Shown piece after piece: positions 9,053 to 18,120 of a stretch of DNA of 64,000 bases. The DNA comes from Halocatena halophila (lineage in GTDB: Archaea > Halobacteriota > Halobacteria > Halobacteriales > Haloarculaceae), in the NCBI GenBank assembly GCA_027563145.1, contig CP071306.1, positions 434,001 through 498,000 of the forward strand. Direction: 5' to 3'. Positions within the stretch are counted from its first letter, which is position 1; each line of letters opens with the position of its first letter. A model generated the notes under the pieces. It saw only the letters and a list, made by a program, of their open reading frames with translations. It was not told the DNA's origin and did not search any database. The position numbers were made by a program, and so were the translations under genes.

Positions 9053-9135
9053 TCGGACAGCCAGTCCCACGTTCCGACGTACAGACCGACAGTTACAGCA
9101 GTAATTACAACTACGAGTACACATGGGAGCAATAA
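9049..9135 (+). CDS. Possible 28-residue small ORF bridging permease and ATPase
   Basis: The ATG overlaps the permease stop codon as ATGA. The frame runs 28 codons to a TAA inside the ATPase gene, 10 bp past its ATG. The peptide is Tyr/Asn-rich at its end (SNYNYEYTW). It fills the 70-bp gap exactly and could couple translation of the ATPase to the permease. I do not recognise the peptide, its composition is unlike haloarchaeal proteins, and it may be chance. Confidence 0.2.
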   Translation: MIGQPVPRSDVQTDSYSSNYNYEYTWEQ

Positions 9136-10271
9136 CGATCGATAGTCTGACGAAACGATTCGACGACGTTGTCGCCGTCGACGACGTCTCCGTCGAAATC
9201 GAGGATGGAGAGTTTCTGGTGCTGGTTGGTCCATCCGGGTGTGGAAAAACCACGACCTTGCGGATGGTTGCCGGCCTCGAGACGCCATCAGAGGGTGCAA
9301 TCCGGTTCGACGGCGAGCTCGTCAACTACACGGTTCCACAGGACCGCGATGTTGCGATGGTGTTCCAGGATTACGCGCTCTATCCGCACATGACGGTGCG
9401 TGGTAATCTGAAGTTCGGTCTCGAAGAAGAGCCCGACTACACGGACGCAGAACGCGATGAACGTGTCGAGGAGGTCGCAGAGCTGCTTGACATCGGCAAC
9501 CTGCTCGAACGCAAGCCTGGTGAGCTCTCCGGTGGCCAACAACAGCGCGTTGCGCTGGGCCGTGCGATCGTCCGGGATCCAGAAGTGTTTCTCATGGACG
9601 AGCCGCTATCGAATCTCGACGCAAAGCTTCGCGCCCAGATGCGCACGGAACTCCAGCAGCTCCAGGACCAGCTCGACGTGACGACCGTTTATGTCACCCA
9701 CGACCAGACCGAGGCGATGACGATGTCCGATCGCATGGTCGTAATGAACGACGGCGAACTCCAGCAGGTGGGTGCGCCACTTGAGCTATACCACGAGCCA
9801 ACAAACCGATTCGTCGCGGAGTTTATCGGTGAGCCCTCGATGAACTTCGTCGACGGCCAGCGCGGTGGTGATGGCTTCGAATCCGAAACGCTCGACTATC
9901 CGTTCGATTCGACGATCGAGTCCTCAGTGGCCTCGCTCGGTGACGGTGACCGGCTGACACTTGGCATTCGTCCGGAAGATATCGAACTGTACGACGATGC
10001 AGCCGACGTAGACGTCTCCCACACAGAAGCGATGACTGTGACTGTCGTCGAGCCAATGGGTAACGAAAACGTTGTCCATCTTACGTACGACGACTCCGAA
10101 ACACGTGGCGACGATCTGATCGCTATCAGCGATGGGTTGCGAACGATCGAGACGGGTGCCGAACTGCTGGTGAGGATTCCACCCGAGGCCATTCACCTAT
10201 TCGACGGTGACACCGGCGACGCCCTTCACAATCGGCTTCTCGAAACCGACGAACAGCCGGTAACGCAGTAG
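9123..10271 (+). CDS. Sugar ABC transporter ATPase (UgpC/MsmK type)
   Basis: A 382-residue nucleotide-binding subunit. Motifs: Walker A GPSGCGKTT, signature LSGGQQQR, Walker B VFLMDEPLSNLD and switch histidine in THDQTEAM. The C-terminal ~130 residues are the TOBE-type regulatory domain of the carbohydrate CUT1 ATPases. It should energise import through the two preceding permeases. In Haloferax two ATPases (XacJ and XacK) serve the pentose transporter; only one is present here, so I leave the symbol blank. The next gene is convergent, with 2 bp between the stops. Confidence 0.9.
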   Translation: MGAITIDSLTKRFDDVVAVDDVSVEIEDGEFLVLVGPSGCGKTTTLRMVAGLETPSEGAIRFDGELVNYTVPQDRDVAMVFQDYALYPHMTVRGNLKFGLEEEPDYTDAERDERVEEVAELLDIGNLLERKPGELSGGQQQRVALGRAIVRDPEVFLMDEPLSNLDAKLRAQMRTELQQLQDQLDVTTVYVTHDQTEAMTMSDRMVVMNDGELQQVGAPLELYHEPTNRFVAEFIGEPSMNFVDGQRGGDGFESETLDYPFDSTIESSVASLGDGDRLTLGIRPEDIELYDDAADVDVSHTEAMTVTVVEPMGNENVVHLTYDDSETRGDDLIAISDGLRTIETGAELLVRIPPEAIHLFDGDTGDALHNRLLETDEQPVTQ

Positions 10272-10273
10272 TC

Positions 10274-11023
10274 TCAGAACGCGCTCGTCGCGAATCCGCC
10301 GTCGATCGTAAGCACTTCTCCGGTGATATATGATGCCGCGTCGCTCGACAGAAACAGTGCGCCACCGACGATCTCCTCGCGGTCAGCAACACGTCCGAGC
10401 GGCGTGCGCTCGTCGATTCGTGTTCGCTTTTCGGTCCCCTCCGCATAGGTCGCTTCGTTCTGTGGTGTGATCACGAAACCAGGGGCGATGGCGTTCACCC
10501 TGACCGATGGAGCAAGCTCTTTGGACGCGGCCCTGGTGAGCGACTCGACACCGCCTTTTGCTGCCGTGTACGCGGGGAGATCCGCCATCGAAAGCCGTGC
10601 CGTCAGCGACGAGATCGGAATGATCGTCCCGCCGTCCGCGATCTCCGGACCGAACGTCTGAATCACGCGCTGAACGCCGGTGAGTGCAACAGCAATGACG
10701 CGGTCGAATTCGGCCGTTTCGATTTCCAGAATCGACTCTCGAGCGATTGCCCCCTGCGAGACGATGACCGTGTCGATCCCACCGAGTGCGTCGGTGGTGG
10801 CCGCACAAAGCGCTTGAAGACTCTCTTCGTCGGTGACATCACAAGTGACTCGCGTCGTCGTGGCACCGAGTGATTCGAGTTCGCTCGCCGTTTGATCGAC
10901 CGCCGACTCGCGGCGACTGGTGGCGACAACGTCGGCACCCTCCGTTGCAAAGCCGTACGCAATCGCCTCGCCGATACCGCTGGTGCCACCAATGACAACG
11001 ACGCGGTCGTTCTCGACGCTCAT
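10274..11023 (-). CDS. Short-chain dehydrogenase/reductase
   Basis: A 249-residue classical SDR with the cofactor glycine motif GGTSGIGEA, the serine of ISSLTARL, the catalytic YTAAK (Tyr-x3-Lys) and the family ending ITGEVLTIDGGFATSAF. It most likely oxidises a sugar or sugar alcohol, or reduces a keto sugar, with NAD(P). Haloferax XacB, an L-arabinose dehydrogenase, is also an SDR, so this is one candidate for that role; the other is the SDR at 13547. The start MSVENDRVV is preferred over an ATG 66 bp upstream. It is transcribed divergently from the zinc dehydrogenase next to it. Confidence 0.8.
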   Translation of the reverse strand: MSVENDRVVVIGGTSGIGEAIAYGFATEGADVVATSRRESAVDQTASELESLGATTTRVTCDVTDEESLQALCAATTDALGGIDTVIVSQGAIARESILEIETAEFDRVIAVALTGVQRVIQTFGPEIADGGTIIPISSLTARLSMADLPAYTAAKGGVESLTRAASKELAPSVRVNAIAPGFVITPQNEATYAEGTEKRTRIDERTPLGRVADREEIVGGALFLSSDAASYITGEVLTIDGGFATSAF

Positions 11024-11110
11024 GGATCTGTGTGTGTACGTCTCCATACGATGGCTGTGGGAGCATCCCAATTCATCATTTCGATTCACTAGTAAATTGT
11101 ACCCACACAG

Positions 11111-11117
11111 TTATATT
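11111..11117 (+). promoter_or_regulatory. TATA-like element of the zinc dehydrogenase gene
   Basis: TTATATT centred 28 bp before the ATG at 11142. It fixes that start as a probable leaderless 5' end. Confidence 0.5.
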
Positions 11118-11141
11118 CCACGAGAAATCATATCGACGTGT

Positions 11142-12185
11142 ATGCGCGGATTGGCGAAAGCACGCCCCAGCCACGGCAACATGGAGTTACAACAGCGGTC
11201 TCGTCCGACACCGGGTCCATCAGAGGCCCTCGTCGAAGTGGAATACGCCGGACTCTGTGGGAGCGACGGTGGAATTTTTGCGTTCGAAGAAGCGTTCGAA
11301 CGAATGGAGCTCCCGACGGTCATTGGCCATGAGTACACCGGCCGAATCGTCGACACTGGTGGTGACGTCGATTCATTTGCCGTTGGGGATCGGGTGGTCG
11401 AACGACCGATCCGCGGCTGTGGCAATTGTTATCAGTGTGCGATCGGCGAGGAAAACGTCTGTCAGGACGCGGTGATTACTGGTGTCGACCACGACGGGGC
11501 CTACACGCAGTATATCGCCGTCCCAGAGCGGGCACTCCATCCAGTTCCAGAGACAATCGATCCCCAGGCAGCGGCCATCGTCGAGCCAACGAGCATCGGG
11601 GCTCGTGCGGTGATCCATCACTCGCGTGTTGGACCTGGTGATCACGTCCTCGTCGAGGGGCCTGGACCGATCGGGTTGCTCACCGCACAGATCGCTAGAG
11701 CACAGGGAGGCACGGTGACTGTTTCCGGCGTTGACTCAGACGAAGCGTATCGACTCGCGCTGGCTCGCGAGCTTGGATTCGAGACGATCAATGTCCAGTC
11801 TGCATCACTCGATGACTACGTCGAGGAGTGGACCAATGGGATTGGATTCGACGTGGTGTTCGATACGACCGGCCATCCGTCCGGACTCACGACGGGCGTC
11901 GACGCAGTTCGGAAGGGTGGACAGATCGTGCTCATCGGACAGACAGGGACGACGGAGATGCCGTACTCGCCGCTCGTCCGCGCCGAAATCGACCTCCAGT
12001 GCTCGTATGCGTCCATGTACGAGGATTTCGAACGGGCCGTGGTGCTGTTGCAGTCCGGCGTGGTCGATCACGAGACGATGATCGACGATCAGTACTCATT
12101 ATTGGACGCAACACCGGCCTTCGAGTCGTTTTTGGCGGGTGAGACGTGTAAACCGGTGTTCGATGTGACTGAACTCCACGATTGA
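11142..12185 (+). CDS. Zinc-dependent medium-chain dehydrogenase
   Basis: A 347-residue MDR-family alcohol/polyol dehydrogenase. Catalytic zinc ligands are visible at Cys39 (GLCGSDGG) and His63-Glu64 (GHEYTG). The four structural-zinc cysteines are Cys93, Cys96, Cys99 and Cys107. The Rossmann motif is in GPGPIGLLTAQIA. Relatives act on sorbitol, threonine, idonate, glucose or galactonate-type substrates; here a sugar or sugar-acid substrate is inferred from the surrounding genes. A TATA-like box 28 bp before the ATG supports this start. Its stop is followed 71 bp later by the Gfo/Idh gene. Confidence 0.82.
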   Translation: MRGLAKARPSHGNMELQQRSRPTPGPSEALVEVEYAGLCGSDGGIFAFEEAFERMELPTVIGHEYTGRIVDTGGDVDSFAVGDRVVERPIRGCGNCYQCAIGEENVCQDAVITGVDHDGAYTQYIAVPERALHPVPETIDPQAAAIVEPTSIGARAVIHHSRVGPGDHVLVEGPGPIGLLTAQIARAQGGTVTVSGVDSDEAYRLALARELGFETINVQSASLDDYVEEWTNGIGFDVVFDTTGHPSGLTTGVDAVRKGGQIVLIGQTGTTEMPYSPLVRAEIDLQCSYASMYEDFERAVVLLQSGVVDHETMIDDQYSLLDATPAFESFLAGETCKPVFDVTELHD

Positions 12186-12225
12186 TATCTTCCCGTCAGT
12201 GCAAACGCTGGCGATATCGAACGGG

Positions 12226-12233
12226 TTTTTACA
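12226..12233 (+). promoter_or_regulatory. TATA-like element of the Gfo/Idh dehydrogenase gene
   Basis: TTTTTACA centred 27-28 bp before the ATG at 12257, consistent with a leaderless transcript for the xylose-dehydrogenase-like gene. Confidence 0.4.
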
Positions 12234-12256
12234 CGTCCTCGAAGTATCACACCACG

Positions 12257-13324
12257 ATGCAAGGATGGATCGACGGTGTTCTGGATCGGAATTGGGAGTC
12301 TGATGTCGATGGAACGGTACGGTTTGCCCTCATTGGACTGGGCTGGTGGACGACGGACGTTGCGCTCCCGGCAATAGCCAACAGCGACAACTGCGAAACA
12401 ACAGCGCTGATCAGTAGCTCAACCGAGAAGGCAGCCTCGTTCGCAGATACGAGTGGGATCGAGACCGCGATGAGCTACGAGGAGTTCCACGAGGGAACCG
12501 ACAGCGACAGATACGACGCCATCTACATCGGGACGCCAAACGCGACACACCTCGAATTTGCCAGCACGGCCGCCGAACTCGGAAAATCAGTGCTCTGTGA
12601 AAAGCCGATGGAAAGCACCGTCGAACGCGCCGAGCGTATGGTCGAACGGTGTGAATCGACTGCGACACCGCTAATGATTGGCTATCGGATGCAGACCGAT
12701 CCGCTGGTACAACGCGCGCGCGAAATGATCGCCAATGGCGTTATTGGCGATCCGGTTTCTGCACACGGACAGAATAGCCAGCCACTTTTGGAGATGATTC
12801 CCAATCCGGACCAATGGCGGCTCAATCCCGAATTAACCGGCTACGGCACGTCCGTCATGGATCTCGGCATCTACTCGATCAACACCACGCGCTTTTTGCT
12901 CGATACCGATCCTGTCGCTGTACAGGCACAGATGCACTCGAGCCACGAGGCGTTCGAAGGGCTGGCCGACGAACGATCTGCTTCAATCATTCAGTTTGGT
13001 GATTGCCAGCTCGTGAGCACGAGTTCACAGCACGCACAGGAAGACACTCGACTCACGATCACCGGTACGGAGGGACAACTAGAGCTCAGACCAGCGTTCC
13101 ACGGTGACTGTCGCCTCCGCGTTTCGCGGGGAGACACCACTATTACCGCCGAAACCGATGCAGTCGATGCTGAATACGAAACGACCGAGCTCTTCGATTA
13201 TTTCGCAGACCGCGTGCTTGCGGAGCGATCGGTTGGTCCTGATGGCCGCCACGGACTGACCGACATGCGCACCATCGAAGCAATTCATCAGTCGGCTGCA
13301 ACTAATGAGCGCATCGAACTCTAG
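12257..13324 (+). CDS. xacA: D-xylose dehydrogenase-like Gfo/Idh/MocA protein
   Basis: A 355-residue oxidoreductase. The N-terminal Rossmann fold (RFALIGLGWWTTDVALPAIA) is followed by the diagnostic lysine motif CEKPMES and the C-terminal alpha/beta domain (YGTSVMDLGIYSINTTRFLL). The GLGWW start and overall length match the haloarchaeal NADP-dependent D-xylose dehydrogenase (XacA, called gfo6 in Haloarcula). Reaction: D-xylose to D-xylonolactone, the entry step of the oxidative route. It follows the zinc dehydrogenase in the same direction with its own TATA-like box. No lactonase gene that I recognise is nearby. Confidence 0.86.
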   Translation: MQGWIDGVLDRNWESDVDGTVRFALIGLGWWTTDVALPAIANSDNCETTALISSSTEKAASFADTSGIETAMSYEEFHEGTDSDRYDAIYIGTPNATHLEFASTAAELGKSVLCEKPMESTVERAERMVERCESTATPLMIGYRMQTDPLVQRAREMIANGVIGDPVSAHGQNSQPLLEMIPNPDQWRLNPELTGYGTSVMDLGIYSINTTRFLLDTDPVAVQAQMHSSHEAFEGLADERSASIIQFGDCQLVSTSSQHAQEDTRLTITGTEGQLELRPAFHGDCRLRVSRGDTTITAETDAVDAEYETTELFDYFADRVLAERSVGPDGRHGLTDMRTIEAIHQSAATNERIEL

Positions 13325-13546
13325 GATTGTTCAACAATAGATACGAGTAATAATATTCAATTTCCTTCAACGCTGCTGTCAAACTCCGCAAAAAGCGAAA
13401 TATATGCGGAAATTTACCACATTTCAAATGCAATTGTGCATTGTCAAATAGTTTTCTATGGACCTACACAGTGATTGATCCGGACGTTGGGGGGCCACCC
13501 CCGATACGGTTTTGGTGACGGGCACATCCCCTTTGAACGTCGATAT

Positions 13547-14410
13547 ATGACGACGTCCAACACGAAACTCGACGAACCGGTTCTCACCAGGGACGACCTG
13601 ATACTACTCGACGATACACGGTTTTCGACGGAGACAGTCGCGCTCGTGACGGGGGGCGCATCAGGTATCGGTGAGGCGACGGCAGTAGCACTCGCAGCAA
13701 ACGGTATGACGGTTGTCGCCGGCGACATCGACACTGACGGCCTCGAATCGACGGTCTCACTGGCCGAATCGCTCGACTGTGACGGTGAGATCATCCCCGT
13801 CACGGCTAATCTCACTGTTGACAACGAGATTGACACGCTCATCGATCGAGCCGACGCGGCGGGGACGCTCCGATTTGTCGCCAACATCGCCGGGATGCAA
13901 CACATCTCACCCCTGTCATCGTTCCCGATGGATCGATACGATTCGTTGCTCGACGTGATGGTACGCGCGCCGTTTATGCTGTCAAAACGAGCTCTCGAAC
14001 TGATACGCTCGACCGACGACGGGGTGGGAGCGATCGGAAACATGTCCTCCGTACATGGCCATTACGCAACGCGCGATAAAGCCGCGTACATCACTGCAAA
14101 GCACGGAATCCGTGGGTTGACGCGAGCAATTGCGGCCGAGGGTGCGGGAACGGTTCGGGGATATTCCGTCAGTGTCGGCTACGTGTTGACGCCACTGATG
14201 GTCGACCAGATCGAAGCGACTGCCGACGAACGGGGAATTTCTACACAGGACGTGATCGAAGACGTGATGCTTGGACAGGCACGAACGAAATCGCTCATGA
14301 CGCCCGCCGAAGTGGCAAATCTCTTCGTCTTTGGATTCTCCGAGCATGCGTCGCATCTCAACGGTGGCGATCTTCTGTTCGATGGCGGCTATACCACAAC
14401 GTACGACTGA
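13547..14410 (+). CDS. Short-chain dehydrogenase (3-hydroxybutyrate DH-like)
   Basis: A 287-residue SDR with a ~30-residue N-terminal extension before the cofactor motif TGGASGIGEA, the serine pair in NMSSVHG, the catalytic AAYITAKHG and the ending GGDLLFDGGYTTTYD. The middle (IAGMQHISPLSSFP) is reminiscent of 3-hydroxybutyrate dehydrogenases. In this context it may act on a sugar, a sugar acid or a lactone-pathway intermediate. The ATG at 13547 is chosen; a frame reaching 72 bp further upstream has atypical composition. The 222 bp before it are AT-rich and non-coding. Confidence 0.75.
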   Translation: MTTSNTKLDEPVLTRDDLILLDDTRFSTETVALVTGGASGIGEATAVALAANGMTVVAGDIDTDGLESTVSLAESLDCDGEIIPVTANLTVDNEIDTLIDRADAAGTLRFVANIAGMQHISPLSSFPMDRYDSLLDVMVRAPFMLSKRALELIRSTDDGVGAIGNMSSVHGHYATRDKAAYITAKHGIRGLTRAIAAEGAGTVRGYSVSVGYVLTPLMVDQIEATADERGISTQDVIEDVMLGQARTKSLMTPAEVANLFVFGFSEHASHLNGGDLLFDGGYTTTYD

Positions 14411-14450
14411 TATGTCTGCATTCTAAATTTTTTATTGTCCGAACGGTGCC

Positions 14451-14460
14451 TTTTTAGTAT
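14451..14460 (+). promoter_or_regulatory. TATA-like element of the exported SOD gene
   Basis: TTTTTAGTAT, ~32 bp before the ATG at 14488. It gives the SOD gene its own promoter, separate from the sugar locus. Confidence 0.45.
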
Positions 14461-14487
14461 GGGAGAATCGAGAGTGGAACTGCGACG

Positions 14488-15225
14488 ATGACGAACGAAC
14501 ACCGCCCGTCCACAGAGTTTGCATCGACCCGTCGAACCGTGCTGCAACTGCTCGGAGCGTCGGCCGGACTCTCTGCGTTTGGCGTTGAATCGACCGGCGG
14601 AACACCCTCAAGTTCAGGTGTATCAACCTACTCTCTCCCCGAACTCCCATACGAGTACGATGCACTCGAGCCCGCCATCGACGAACGGATTATGCGCTTA
14701 CACCACGACGTCCACCACCAGGGCTACGTGGACGGCGTCAACGACGCCTGTCAGACGCTTGCCTCCCTTCGTCGATCGGGTACGTACGATACTATCAAAT
14801 CCGTTAAACGAGATTTATCATTTAATTTATCAGGACATATTCTCCACACGTTGTTCTGGAAGCAGTTCACACCAGGTGGAACCGCAGGGCCATCTGGATC
14901 GTTCAAGCAGGCGCTCAAACGTGATTTTGGGAGTGTCGAATCGTTTCGATCGGAGTTCAGTGCGGCTGCTGAATCTGTGGAGGGCTCAGGCTGGGCCATG
15001 CTCGTGTACGATCGACTCGGCGAGCAACTATTCGTCACCCAGACGGAATCGCACAACGATCTGGCGGTCCAGGGTGGGACGCCACTGCTGGTGATCGATA
15101 TGTGGGAGCATGCGTACTATCTCCAGTATACGACCGACCGGAGCGACTATGTGAGTGCATTCTGGACGATCATCGACTGGGACGCCGTTGCAAACCGCTT
15201 TCGTGTGGCTTCGAGCGAAGCCTGA
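14488..15225 (+). CDS. sod: Tat-exported Fe/Mn superoxide dismutase
   Basis: A 245-residue SOD with an N-terminal Tat signal (Arg15-Arg16 in STRRTVLQLLGAS, then a hydrophobic run to about residue 32; no lipobox). The mature domain begins near TYSLPELPYEYDALEP (residue ~48). The four metal ligands appear intact: His72 in LHHDVHHQGY, His117 or His120 in SGHILHTLFW, and Asp204 and His208 in IDMWEHAYYLQY. It would dismutate superoxide outside the membrane. Haloarchaeal SODs are usually cytoplasmic ~200-residue proteins, so the export signal and ~45-residue extension are unusual. It converges on trkH with 4 bp between stops. Confidence 0.88.
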   Translation: MTNEHRPSTEFASTRRTVLQLLGASAGLSAFGVESTGGTPSSSGVSTYSLPELPYEYDALEPAIDERIMRLHHDVHHQGYVDGVNDACQTLASLRRSGTYDTIKSVKRDLSFNLSGHILHTLFWKQFTPGGTAGPSGSFKQALKRDFGSVESFRSEFSAAAESVEGSGWAMLVYDRLGEQLFVTQTESHNDLAVQGGTPLLVIDMWEHAYYLQYTTDRSDYVSAFWTIIDWDAVANRFRVASSEA

Positions 15226-15229
15226 CCGA

Positions 15230-16789
15230 TCAGGTGCGCCAGTATGCCGGTGTGAGCAACACCAGCACTGGCAGAATCTCGAGTCGGCCAATCCACATTA
15301 GAAACACCATGAACAGCTTCGACGTTACCGGAAACGAGAGGTAGTTGTTCATGGGCCCGACTGCACCGAATCCTGGACCCACATTACCGAGCGTGGCGGC
15401 AACTGCGCTCATGGCTTCGAAGGCGCTAATGTAGTGACCGACGCGCCATGCATCTGCGACGACGACCACAACGGCGATGAAAAAGAAGACGATATACAGC
15501 AGTGTGAACGCATAGATTCCCCGAATTGCCCGCTCATCGAGCGGTTTTCCACCGAGCCGGACCGGTGAAACGGCCTCGGGGTGAACGGTGGTGAACAGCT
15601 CGCGTTTGAGGGATTTGAGAATGACTACCCAGCGTGCGATTTTGATCGCTCCACCGGTCGAGCCGGCCGATCCTCCGATAAACATCGCGAACAACAGGAG
15701 ATACTTCGTCGGTGCAGTCCAGGCGTTGAAATCCATGTTCGCATAGCCAGTCGTCGTAATGATCGAGACGACCTGGAATGTGGCGTGGCGCAATGAATCC
15801 TCGATCTGTCCGTTAATTGGGTCCACTCCAGGGGGCACCGCGGACGCACCCAGCCCTACGAAGAGATGGCCGGCAACCAGCGCGATGAGCACACCGATAA
15901 TACCGACGTACGCACGGAACTCGGTGTCTTCGATCAATCGCCGTGGCTCGCCGTTGATGACGTGCCAAAACAGGGCAAAGTTAGTTCCTGCGGCAACCAT
16001 AAACGGAATGATTACCCACTGAACCGCCGCAGAAAACGCCTGGATCGACTGGGACTCCGGAGAGAACCCACCGGTGGGCATCGTTGTCAGCGGGTGGGCA
16101 ACTGCATTATACAGATGCATGTTTGGTGCCATCCCAACGAGATGGAGACCGTAGAGCAACAGCATCTCGAGAACGGTAAAGCCGATGTAGGCGATCCAGA
16201 GTACCCGTGCCGTCTCTGCAATCCGAGGGGTAAGCTTTTGAATGCCGGGGCCCGGCGCTTCTGCGTCCATGAGCTGTGCACCACCCACAGAGAGTTCTGG
16301 GAGAATCGCAACTGCAAGCACGATGATTCCCATTCCACCGAGCCATTGCGTGAGTTGTCGCCACAGCATAATCGCATGCGAGTGGTGGCGGAGATCGATT
16401 GCCCCCATCACAGTCGCCCCCGTCGTGGTAAAGCCACTCATCGATTCGAATAGCGCGTTCTCTGGTCTGGCCAGCGTCGATTCTGTCCCAAGTAGGCCAG
16501 CAATCAGATACGGAAGCATTCCGATGGTTGCAACGGCAAGCCACGTGAGCGCCACCATCAAAAATCCTTCGCGGGCACCGAGATCCGGATCCGGATCAAG
16601 GCGTTCTAATAAAACCCCGACGGTAACCGCAATCACCATCGATGCAAGAAACGTCAGCACGTCAGCGCCGTAGTAGAGTCCAACGACCAGCGGGATCAGA
16701 AACGCAACTGAAAGATACTTGAGAACGGTACCGACCAGCCCAACGCTGGCACGCCAGTCAACTCGCAATTGTGATCGATGCCAGTTCAT
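15230..16789 (-). CDS. trkH: Potassium uptake membrane protein TrkH
   Basis: A 519-residue multi-pass K+ translocating subunit. Recognisable pore/selectivity segments include SMSGFTTTGATV, AHPLTTMPTGGFSPES, STITTTGYANM-type and AATLGNVGPGFG; together these make the four-repeat TrkH/KtrB architecture. It imports K+, a central job in a salt-in halophile. Its ATG overlaps the end of the trkA homologue by four bases (TCAT on the top strand), so the two are translationally coupled and should form a TrkA-gated channel. Confidence 0.93.
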   Translation of the reverse strand: MNWHRSQLRVDWRASVGLVGTVLKYLSVAFLIPLVVGLYYGADVLTFLASMVIAVTVGVLLERLDPDPDLGAREGFLMVALTWLAVATIGMLPYLIAGLLGTESTLARPENALFESMSGFTTTGATVMGAIDLRHHSHAIMLWRQLTQWLGGMGIIVLAVAILPELSVGGAQLMDAEAPGPGIQKLTPRIAETARVLWIAYIGFTVLEMLLLYGLHLVGMAPNMHLYNAVAHPLTTMPTGGFSPESQSIQAFSAAVQWVIIPFMVAAGTNFALFWHVINGEPRRLIEDTEFRAYVGIIGVLIALVAGHLFVGLGASAVPPGVDPINGQIEDSLRHATFQVVSIITTTGYANMDFNAWTAPTKYLLLFAMFIGGSAGSTGGAIKIARWVVILKSLKRELFTTVHPEAVSPVRLGGKPLDERAIRGIYAFTLLYIVFFFIAVVVVVADAWRVGHYISAFEAMSAVAATLGNVGPGFGAVGPMNNYLSFPVTSKLFMVFLMWIGRLEILPVLVLLTPAYWRT

Positions 16790-18120
16790 ACGGCCTCAGC
16801 AACAGCAGCAACGTCAGACGTTTCTGCGAACAACACGACGTGGTCGCCAACCCGAATCATCGTATCACCACGTGGTGTCACGAACGATCCGTCCCTGGTG
16901 ACTGCTCCGATCACCACTTTCCCTGGAAGATCACCAGTGGACTCACGAATCGGTCGATCGGTCAGGACGCTGTCGGCGTCGACCTCGATTTCGAGCACCT
17001 CCGCGGAGCCATGTTCGATGAGTGAAACGTTCTCCGTATCGTTGCCGTGGGTAAAGCGGATGATCTCCTCCGCTGTGGCGTCTCGTGGATTGACAGCCGC
17101 GCCAACGCCGACAGCCTCGAACAGGTCGGTGAACTCGGCGGCCTCAACCAGTGCAATCGTCCGATCGACGCCGATCCGATCTGCGAGCAGCGTTGCCAGC
17201 AGGTTCTTCTCATCAGATTCGAGCGCAGAGATAACAACATCCGCTTCGTCAACGTGTTCGCGGTTGAGAAACTCACGATCCATCGCGTCGCTTTCCATCA
17301 CGGTTGTGGCGGTGAGCTCTTCGGCGAGTTCGCGGGCTCGGTCGTGGTCGTGTTCGATGAGTCGTGGATGGCGGCCGCGTTCCTGGAGCAGCTTTGCCGT
17401 CTGGACACCGGCCTGACTGCCGCCAATGATAACGATGTCTTCCTGATGAGAGCTCTGTTCAGGTGTCAGCCCGCCAGCAAGCGCATGCGTACTTTCGGGA
17501 CTGCCAATGACGACGAGATCGTCTCCCTCCTCGATAACGGTCCGTCCTGTTGGAACGGAGATCGACTCATCTCGAAACAGGGCAGCAAACGTCAGCTCAT
17601 CGAACGTGTCGGCGCTGGCCACCGTCTGTCCGGCAAGCGGGCTCCCTTCTGGAACGCAAAATTCGGCCATCATCACCTGACCGCCGGCGAACACATCAAC
17701 GTCGTGTGCGGCCGGCAAGCCAATGATCCGAACGATCGTTTCTGCCGCCAGGAGATTCGTACAGACCATAAAATCTACGCCGAACGAGCCACCCGTCTCC
17801 GTCCAGGTCTGGTGATACGTCTCCTTTTTTACGCGTGCAACAGTGAACACGTCGCTGATTGCCCGAGCAGTCGAACATGACACAATATTCGTCTCATCAT
17901 CGTCCGTACACGCGATAAATAGATCCGCCCCAGCAATGTTGGCCTCCCGTAGCGTCGAGAGCGACGTTCCGTCGCCTTCGATCGGGAGCACATCGATAGA
18001 GTATGTGAGTGAATCTACACGATCGCCGTCGGCGTCAATAACGATGACATCGTGGGTTGGCGCAAGGCTGGCGGCGATCGAGGAGCCGACCTGTCCTGCG
18101 CCAATAATTATCACTCGCAT
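16786..18120 (-). CDS. trkA: Trk potassium channel regulatory subunit TrkA
   Basis: A 444-residue cytoplasmic regulator with two tandem RCK/TrkA-N nucleotide-binding units (IIIGAGQVGSSIA at residues ~4-16; IVIIGGSQAGVQTA around 230) each followed by a TrkA-C domain. It should bind NAD(H) or adenine nucleotides and gate TrkH. The start MRVIIIGAGQ is the family start; a frame 30 bp longer adds a non-conserved YDWWYSC stretch. It lies upstream of trkH on the minus strand with a 4-bp overlap. Confidence 0.93.
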   Translation of the reverse strand: MRVIIIGAGQVGSSIAASLAPTHDVIVIDADGDRVDSLTYSIDVLPIEGDGTSLSTLREANIAGADLFIACTDDDETNIVSCSTARAISDVFTVARVKKETYHQTWTETGGSFGVDFMVCTNLLAAETIVRIIGLPAAHDVDVFAGGQVMMAEFCVPEGSPLAGQTVASADTFDELTFAALFRDESISVPTGRTVIEEGDDLVVIGSPESTHALAGGLTPEQSSHQEDIVIIGGSQAGVQTAKLLQERGRHPRLIEHDHDRARELAEELTATTVMESDAMDREFLNREHVDEADVVISALESDEKNLLATLLADRIGVDRTIALVEAAEFTDLFEAVGVGAAVNPRDATAEEIIRFTHGNDTENVSLIEHGSAEVLEIEVDADSVLTDRPIRESTGDLPGKVVIGAVTRDGSFVTPRGDTMIRVGDHVVLFAETSDVAAVAEAV

